A stretch of DNA of 14,459 bases, taken from NCBI GenBank assembly GCA_002284615.2, contig MU069543.1, forward strand, positions 112,316-126,774. The letters run 5' to 3'. The translations under genes and the position numbers were made by a program. Source of the DNA: Dunaliella salina. Lineage: Eukaryota; Chlorophyta; Chlorophyceae; Chlamydomonadales; Dunaliellaceae. This document shows positions 8,861-14,459 of this stretch, one piece after another. Numbering within the stretch: the first letter of the stretch is position 1; each line of letters begins with the position of its first letter. The notes below the pieces were generated by a model. That model made no database searches. It was not told where the DNA came from and saw only the letters and a program-made list of their open reading frames with translations.

Positions 8861-9301
8861 CCACAGAAAACAGACACTAGCTGTGACTGGATGTGTGTGT
8901 AGACTGTGAATTTCAGTATGAGGCCAGGCTGTCAGTGTACGTGCATCTGTTACCCAGCGCAAGCTGCAGCTACTATTCCAGTGCAAGCCAAGGCCACCAC
9001 TTGGTGCAAGGCGGAGCTCAGACTACTCATTTGAAAAATTAGAAAGGGCTCAATCAACTCTTACTTGTGTGTTGTCACTTTGACGCAATCTGACCATATT
9101 CAATCAAAGCTTGCCTTGTGGCACAGGCAAATTGTGTCGGAGGGATAGCAGGGATGATGGTGTTGATTGAGCAGTGTCCAATGCTTGCGCACATTAAAAA
9201 GCTGTGGCTGACACTGATTAGTAGAGGCTCTATCATCACTCACGTCACTCATTGCTCTGGCAAAATCTGACTGTGTCCAATCAGCAGCCCCGGCTTGTGC
9301 T
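8861..9301 (+). other. Intron c-d, part without gene
   Basis: No coding segment recognised. A weak duplication of GCAATCTGACCATATTCAATC (9084) as GCAAAATCTGACTGTGTCCAATC (9259) is visible. Confidence 0.45.
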
Positions 9302-9533
9302 ATGATTGATGAGTTTGGACAGATTGTACAATGATTGATGAGTTTGGACAGACTGTATAATGATTGATGAGTTTGGACAGACTGTACTATAATTGATGAG
9401 TTTGGTCAGGCTGTACTATGATTGATGAGTTTGGACAGACTGTACTATGATTGATGAGTTCAGTCAGACTGTACTATGATTGATGAGTTTGGACAGACTG
9501 TACAATGATCGATGAGTTTGGACAGATTGTTTA
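9302..9533 (+). repeat. 29-bp minisatellite, eight copies
   Basis: Eight adjoining units of ATGATTGATGAGTTTGGACA-GACTGTACT with one to four changes each. There are no spacers between units, so it is not a CRISPR array. Confidence 0.95.
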
Positions 9534-9733
9534 GAAGGGAAGACACAGTGATGTGGGTGCGGACTGAGGCATGTCTAGCACAAGATCGTGGCAGCAGGTG
9601 CTGAAAGTGCGATGCAGGGGGGCTCTGATGGCGTCATTGAGTGCAGGCATCCTCGTGCCTCAACTAAAAGGTGAAACACTGAAAAGTAAAGTTGTCTGTA
9701 GAAAGATGCACGAAGCCCTGGGTTTATTGTGTT

Positions 9734-9746
9734 GGGGGGGGGGGGG
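9734..9746 (+). repeat. Poly(G) run of 13
   Basis: Thirteen consecutive G. The surrounding 9534-9780 shows no gene or longer repeat. Confidence 0.95.
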
Positions 9747-9784
9747 CAAAAAAATTTGGGGTCAGAGCCCACATGCGACAGCTC

Positions 9785-10078
9785 AAGTGTGTCTATGCGC
9801 AAGAGTCCATTTGCAAAAGTCCTTTTGCAGCAGTCCATGCAATTTCAATAGTGAGGGTTTGTGTGCGAGAGTCCATGTGCAACTGTCCATGTGGCTCCAT
9901 GTGTGACAGTCCATGTGCAAAATTCCAAGTGCATTAGTCCATGTGCGTCCATGTGTGTGAGTCCATGTGAGCCTATGTGTGAGTCCATGTGCAAGGGCGC
10001 ATGAGAGTCCTTGTGTGAGTGTCCATGTGTGGGAGTCCATGTGTGGGAGTCCATGTGTGAAAATCCGTATGGGAGACT
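9785..10078 (+). repeat. Short-period minisatellite of GAGTCCATGTGTG
   Basis: About 20 irregular copies of AGTCCATGTGTG with variants AGTCCATTTGCAA and AGTCCATGTGCAA, at spacings mostly of 12-20 bp. Confidence 0.88.
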
Positions 10079-10724
10079 TCACGTGCGAGATTCTCGCAGA
10101 AGTACAGAAGTCGAGATGCAGCAGGAGGGCCTTCAGCATTGGTAAGGGCCAGGACGCCCAGCCTGAAGGAACAAAGAGAAGGAAAGTCCATGCAGGCCAG
10201 AGGCCGTTTGCAATGGAGGGACAGGAACACCTTGCCAGGTTGCTGGAAAGTGACGCCCAGTCATGTTACGTGGATGTGTTCAGCTGAGCAGCCTGAGTGC
10301 GCAAACGTTTTGTTGTCTGAATTTACAAATGACTCGTCTCGCCTAAAGTATCACACATGACTTATGGCTTACTGCTTCATGATCATGCATTAGGCAGAGA
10401 GTACAGTCGAGTGACTTCCTGTTGTCTGCCTTGACGCAGTTTGGCTTCCCAGCATTTGCTGGCCTGCAGGCCTTTTGGTCCTGTTTGTCAGTGTCAAAGA
10501 GGTGTGTTTGAGGACACGCCTGCTTGGATTGTATTTCTTCAAGATGCCATGATGGGTGCCAAGGGTCTTTCTTTGTCAAGGCAATGAATAAAAATAAAAT
10601 GGGATAAACAATCATCTCATTTGCTCATCATGTGTCCATCCGTTTGATTCTCTGTTGATTCTCCTGCAATTGTCCAGCCATTGGTTCTCCTGCCATTGAC
10701 TATCATGCCTTTGATTCTCCTCAG
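10079..10724 (+). other. End of intron c-d, no gene; repeated acceptor tract
   Basis: 10079-10635 holds nothing I recognise. At 10643-10724 the motif TTGATTCTCC(T) recurs (10643, 10656, 10681 as TTGGTTCTCC, 10711), the last copy being the pyrimidine tract and acceptor of exon d. Confidence 0.6.
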
Positions 10725-10856
10725 GCCTCCTATGCGCTGTCAGAGGCGGAGTACTCTGCCGGGGAGTTTGGGGACGGCTGGGCAAGCAGACTCCTGGTGG
10801 TCCTCGAAGCAACCCTGCTTTGGATGCAACCGTTGCTAACCACCAACAACTATGAG
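10725..10856 (+). CDS. COG4: COG4 exon d
   Basis: Exon of exactly 44 codons, from TTCTCCTCAG|GCC to GAG|GTGAGC, phase 0 at both ends. It encodes ASYALSEAEYSAGEFGDGWA, then SRLLVVLEATLLWMQP and LLTTNNYE. This matches the COG4 block that in plants reads YELTE.EY..NEVNDPWVQRLL and ends in PL.T.NNY[DE]. The usual N-D-P-W is G-D-G-W here, so the Trp is kept. The exon follows exon c so that EIAT joins SYALSEAEY, as in plant ...ATISYELTE. Immediately downstream is a tandem copy of the same exon carrying a stop codon. The pyrimidine tract before the acceptor is itself made of repeated TTGATTCTCC-like motifs. Confidence 0.92.
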
Positions 10857-10874
10857 GTGAGCAAGCTTGCATTG

Positions 10875-10991
10875 TCTGAGGCGGAGTACTCTGCCGGGGA
10901 GTTGGGGGACGGCTGGGCAAGCAGACTCCTGGTGGTAATCGAAGCAACCCTGCTTTGAATGCAGCAGTTGCTAACCACCAACAACTACGAG
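10875..10991 (+). pseudogene. Broken tandem copy of COG4 exon d
   Basis: Second copy of exon d with an exact 135-bp offset (45 codons), so it stays in the same frame. It starts within the LSEAEY segment. Differences visible against exon d: TTT to TTG (Phe to Leu), GTCCTC to GTAATC, TGG to TGA (stop at 10956-10958), CAACCG to CAGCAG, TAT to TAC. The donor GTGAGC has become TTGGGC. There is no acceptor before it, only the 21 bp of intron that follow exon d. It cannot act as a normal exon. If exon d's donor were skipped, the message would read VSKLALSEAEY and stop at the TGA about 33 codons into the intron. Confidence 0.88.
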
Positions 10992-11169
10992 TTGGGCAAG
11001 CTCGGCACAGCAGCAGGGAGGATTTTTGGAGCAGTATATGTCACCTGCATTGGCAAGTGTGTCCACATACATCATGTATGTATGTGTTTGTGTGGGGCAG
11101 GGGTGGTGGAGCTGGGTGGAGCTGTGTGTGGGAACATGGGAGTCTTGGCTGTACCTAGGGGACATTTTG

Positions 11170-11665
11170 GCTGTACCTGCATTTGCACATTGCCGCTGCC
11201 TGTGACCAGTAGCTCTCACGATCTCATGATCTCTCAACCTCATAGAACCTCACTAAATCATTTGCGCACTGCTGCAGCATGGGACTTTTCTCACCAAATC
11301 ATGGTCTCTCAATCTCATCTCCCTGCATCATTTCCGTACTGCTGCAGCATGTGCCCTGTAGCTCTTACAACCTTGTGAATTCAAACTCTCATCACATCAT
11401 TCAGCTTACGACGCACAGCTCTCACAACCTCATCTCAATTCATCGTTTGCGCACCTCTGCAGCTTACAACTTGCAGCTCTCACAATCTTGTGGTCTCACG
11501 ATATCATCTCAACACAATATTTACGCAGCGCTGCAGCATCTGACCTGTCGCACTTAGAATCTTGTGATCTCTCAATCTTATCTCACTGCATCATTTGCAC
11601 ACTGCTGCCGCAACATGCGACCTGTATAGCTCTCACAGTATTATGAGCTCAAACTCATCTCACTC
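11170..11665 (+). repeat. Diverged 70-75 bp tandem repeat
   Basis: Six or seven degenerate units with TTTGCGCACTGCTGCAGCAT, then CTGTAGCTCTCACAATCTTG and TCTCAATCTCATCTCACTGC. Anchors (TTTGCGCACTGCTGCAG or variants) lie near 11261, 11331, 11448, 11519 and 11595. The unit is C/T-rich on the + strand. No coding potential. Confidence 0.75.
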
Positions 11666-11836
11666 CTTCGTTCGGGCGCCCACGCTGCAGCATGCCAACC
11701 GCAACTCACGCAGTCTCAGTATCCAGGTGTTTCTCCTAACCATGCATATGTGTGACAAGCAAGCAGCATGCTGCTGTTGGCGTAGTCTTTTTTTTGGCAT
11801 TCCAAACATGCTGCTTTTCCAACATCCCTGCGCCAT

Positions 11837-12005
<169 letters not shown>

Positions 12006-12032
12006 TCTCCTGCAACTCCAATGCTTCCGCAG

Positions 12033-12146
12033 GGTGTCCTGCATTCTGTGCTCGACAAGGTGGTTGCGCGATTGGAAACGCTCCTGGCTCGCAAGGCCTT
12101 CAACCAGCTAGGGGGACTGCAGCTAGACCGGGACATCCGTGCACTG
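12033..12146 (+). CDS. COG4: COG4 exon e (LGGLQLDRD signature)
   Basis: Exon of 38 codons in phase 0, from GCTTCCGCAG|GGT to CTG|GTGCGT. It encodes GVLHSVLDKVVARLETLLAR then KAFNQLGGLQLDRDIRAL. The FNQLGGLQLDRD.RAL run is the strongest COG4 signature in the window: plant COG4 has FSQLGGLQLDRDTRAL and the animal protein FNRLGGLQFDKELRSL (both from memory). It follows NNYE of exon d exactly as the plant protein runs NNYD.FLH..ID..VKRLE. The last seven codons and the donor form the first unit of a 48-bp tandem array filling much of the next intron. A poly(C)/(AC)n tract lies just upstream of the acceptor. Confidence 0.95.
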
Positions 12147-13215
12147 GTGCGTAGGCATACAGGCTTGGATGTGGACTGAGACGCTTGTGCATTGATGCAA
12201 AGGAAAACAGACATAGATGTCGACTGGGGTATTTGAGCATTGGTGTGTAGGAATACAGACTTGGATGTGGACAGTGACGCCTGTGCATCGATGCGATGGA
12301 AAACATACATACAAACCCGGATATTCGAGCATTGGTGTAGGAAAATAGACTTGGATATGGACAGGGACGCCTGTGCATTGATGCGAAGAAAAATATACAT
12401 GCATTGTAGACCAAGGTATTGGAGCATTGGTGTGTGGAATACAGACATGGTGTGGACAGGGACGCCTGTGCATTGATGCAAAGAACACAGACATGCATTT
12501 AGACCGGGGCATTCGAGCATCAATGTGTAGAACACAGACTTGGATGTGGACCAGGAAGCCTGTGCATTGATGCAATGGAAAACAGACATGCATTTCAGAC
12601 TAAGACATTCATGCATTGGTGTGTAGGAACACAGACTTGGATGTGGACAGGGACGCCTGTGAATTGATGCAAAGAAAACAGACACACATTTAGACTGGGA
12701 CATTTGAGCTTTGATGTGTAGGAACACAGACTTGGATGTGGACTGAATCGCCTGTGCATTGATGCAAAGGAAAGCATAGATGTCAACAGGGAAATCCGTG
12801 CATTGGTGTGTAGAAATACAGGCTTGGATGTGGACCGGGGCGCCTTTGCATTGGTGCGAAAAAAAACAGACACGCATTGAGACCAGGATGTTCATGCATT
12901 GATTTGTAGGAAAACAGACTTGGATGTGAACAGGGACGCTCGTGCATTGATGCGAAGGAAAACAGAGATATATGTTGATACGGACATGTGAGCATTGTTG
13001 TGTAGGAATTCAGACTTGGATGTGGACTTGGATGGGGATGCATTTGCCTGGATATGAAGGAAAACAGAAATAGATGTTGACAAGGACATTTGTGCATTGA
13101 TGCGAAGGAGAACAGACATTGATGCAGACAGGGACGCCTGTGCAATATCCGTGCATTAGTGCATAGAAATACAGACTTCGATGTAGATCGTGAAGCCTTT
13201 TGTGCATGGGAAGAC
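12126..13215 (+). repeat. 48-bp / 96-bp tandem array founded on the exon e donor
   Basis: The first unit (12126-12173) is the last 21 coding bases of exon e (GACCGGGACATCCGTGCACTG in two reading halves) plus 27 bases of intron. The next units start at 12174 (GACTGAGACGCTTGTGCATTG) and 12222 (GACTGGGGTATTTGAGCATT). Alternating type-A and type-B units give a 90-97 bp dimer: CTTGGATGTGGA or a variant recurs at 12164, 12260, 12350, 12446, 12539, 12636, 12731, 12823, 12919, 13015 and 13176. The coding frame stops at TGA in the second unit. One stray unit lies at 13593-13680. Confidence 0.92.
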
Positions 13216-14081
13216 AGACATTGATGGAGACCAGGACCTCCAGTTGAAGACTGGGACTGTTTTGTGGTTAGCAGCTGCATGAAGTGTGCAGGCTTCAGCT
13301 CAGCCAAGCAGCCAGAAGTCGCCATGCGTAACTGTTGGGCATGGCTTTCCTTGGTTGGAAGGCTGATTTGGACAGTGTGGACCCCGCTTGCTGTTGAGAG
13401 TCTGGAACGCCAGTCTTTCAGGTACCATCTTGCTCTCTGTTGCTGAACCTGTCCTCTTTCTCTGCTTGCAGTGCTCCTCTCAGTCTGAACTTTATGGTGG
13501 GGGGGTCATACGGTCTGCGCACCTATATGACCTCTTTTCCTTGATTGTAGGGGGTTTTCCCCTGCCTACATAGTTTTTTTTTCTTTTCCTTTTTTACTGG
13601 GACATCTGAGCCTTGGTACTTAGGAATACAGATACATTGATGGAGACCAGGGCGTCTGTGCATCGGTGCGTGGGAAAAAATGTGCAGACATTAACACAGT
13701 GAAACATCATGGTGCTCGGAAGAAAGAGCGCAAACTGTGTGTGAATGACAGTGCATCTTCTCAGGTGTGTACAAACTGCAGCTGGATTAACGCGTCCATG
13801 CATCTGCCCTTCAGCCTTTGACTAGGCCTTCAAATTTCCCAAGTATGCCAGTGTTTTTTGGAAAGAGGGAAGAGCACTTATGCTTACCTGCAATGCTTCT
13901 GCCCATTACCTTTCTGGCAATCAAAACAACACTGGAATATCACATTTTTTAGAACAGTGTCTGGCTTGCACTGGCCAAAAGCGTACACTCACACTTCTAG
14001 CTGTAAGCATAGAAAGTCTAGCGCCCCAGCAACAAGCTAGCATCGCTCAAAAGCACACACAACATACTTGTGTGCACACAG
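13216..14081 (+). other. End of intron e-f, no gene seen
   Basis: Apart from one stray copy of the 48-bp unit pair at 13593-13680 and a T-rich run at 13574-13596, I recognise no gene or repeat. It ends in the acceptor GTGCACACAG of exon f. Confidence 0.5.
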
Positions 14082-14144
14082 GTCGGGCACCTGAGTGAGC
14101 TGACCAGCCGCACTGTAAGGGACAAGTTTGCGCGCCTGAACCAG
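14082..14144 (+). CDS. COG4: COG4 exon f (RTVRDKFARL signature)
   Basis: Short exon of 21 codons in phase 0, from GTGCACACAG|GTC to CAG|GTGTGT. It encodes VGHLSELTSRTVRDKFARLN plus Q. Plant COG4 reads RALVSHFS.MTQRTVRDKFARLTQ here, so joining ...RAL of exon e to VGHLS reproduces it. By my count from the C-terminus of human COG4, the Arg in KFAR-L is the counterpart of human Arg729, the residue changed in COG4-related disease (R729W). It is kept here. The partner Glu (human Glu764) would be in the next exon, outside the window. Confidence 0.94.
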
Positions 14145-14393
14145 GTGTGTGTGCAGAATACGCAAGGTGGAACATGTTGGCTATGCTAGGATGTTGATGT
14201 GGATTACAATGCTTTGTATTTTGTGTACTTAGATGTGTGTGCTCTGAGCAGCAGCTTGGTGGAATAGCTAGCAAAGAAGGCGCAAGAAATGAAACAACGG
14301 TCGATGGTCAAAGTCATTGTAGATGCAAGGATGCTAGGGTTCTCTACATACATACACATGTGTGCCTCTATCCTTCCCCCTCCCCCTCTGCAG

Positions 14394-14397
<4 letters not shown>

Positions 14398-14459
<62 letters not shown>
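14398..14459 (+). repeat. (GT)n microsatellite at window edge
   Basis: Pure GT from about 14394 to the last base, continuing outside. It follows CCTTCCCCCTCCCCCTCTGC plus AG, a strong pyrimidine tract with an acceptor-like end, but no COG4 codons follow it. The stretch from 14145 to this point shows no other feature. Confidence 0.95.

Noticed and set aside
9302..9533. Possible CRISPR array (29-bp repeats)
   Set aside because: The repeats adjoin without spacers, in eukaryotic intron DNA with no cas genes.
10343..10615. 90-codon minus-strand frame MIVYPILFLF...
   Set aside because: No family likeness, no splice or start context, and it sits alone in an intron.
13264..13573. Possible extra exon between exons e and f (short open frames, Cys-containing)
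   Set aside because: Exon e joins exon f exactly as in plant COG4 (RAL-V), so no coding sequence is missing there.

Overview
This is nuclear eukaryotic DNA carrying one recognisable protein-coding gene on the + strand: the 3' half of COG4, subunit 4 of the conserved oligomeric Golgi (COG) vesicle-tethering complex. I identified it by reading short open segments between splice sites and matching them to COG4 as I remember it. The order of the conserved blocks (ALNN..VAAEYV.KLK, DRERVRTVLADQG, LMPRLRPVMDEIAT, SEAEYSAGEF.D.W..RLL, FNQLGGLQLDRDIRAL, RTVRDKFARL) matches the C-terminal half of the plant protein more closely than the animal one. Every intron phase is compatible. The six exons (820-953, 4006-4111, 5035-5126, 10725-10856, 12033-12146, 14082-14144) total 641 bases, under 5 % of the window. 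The 5' exons and the last C-terminal exon(s) lie outside.

The plant-like COG4, very long repeat-filled introns and GT/AC microsatellites suggest a green alga. A Dunaliella- or Haematococcus-like chlorophyte is my best guess, but this is inference only. Isolated N bases sit inside repeats, as expected of a polished draft assembly.

Layout: 1-430, 107-bp tandem repeat related to the acceptor side of the first exon; 820-953, exon a; 954-1905, a partial second copy of exon a, then a minisatellite carrying decayed copies of its 3' end; about 1990-2335, another tandem repeat; 2470-3499, an inverted-repeat (TIR) element with a charged minus-strand frame; 4006-4111, exon b, whose donor runs straight into (GT)n; about 4822-5034, a 45-bp repeat of the acceptor of exon c; 5035-5126, exon c; 5127-6715, repeats grown from its donor; 6892-7995, a second TIR element with related ends; 8240-10078, several unrelated minisatellites; 10725-10856, exon d, followed by a broken tandem copy of itself; 11170-11665, a minisatellite; 11840-12002, poly(C)/(AC)n; 12033-12146, exon e; 12126-13215, a 48/96-bp array grown from the end of exon e; 14082-14144, exon f; (GT)n at the right edge.

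The most striking pattern is that tandem repeats in this gene are not placed at random. At several exons the array is built from the splice junction itself (acceptor of a, donor of a, acceptor of c, donor of c, all of d, donor of e). This leaves chains of decoy or alternative splice sites, some of them in frame. I know of no named system of this kind. It is either a local mutational habit of this genome or a source of alternative splicing, and transcript data would decide. I see no bacterial operon, CRISPR array, rRNA or tRNA.
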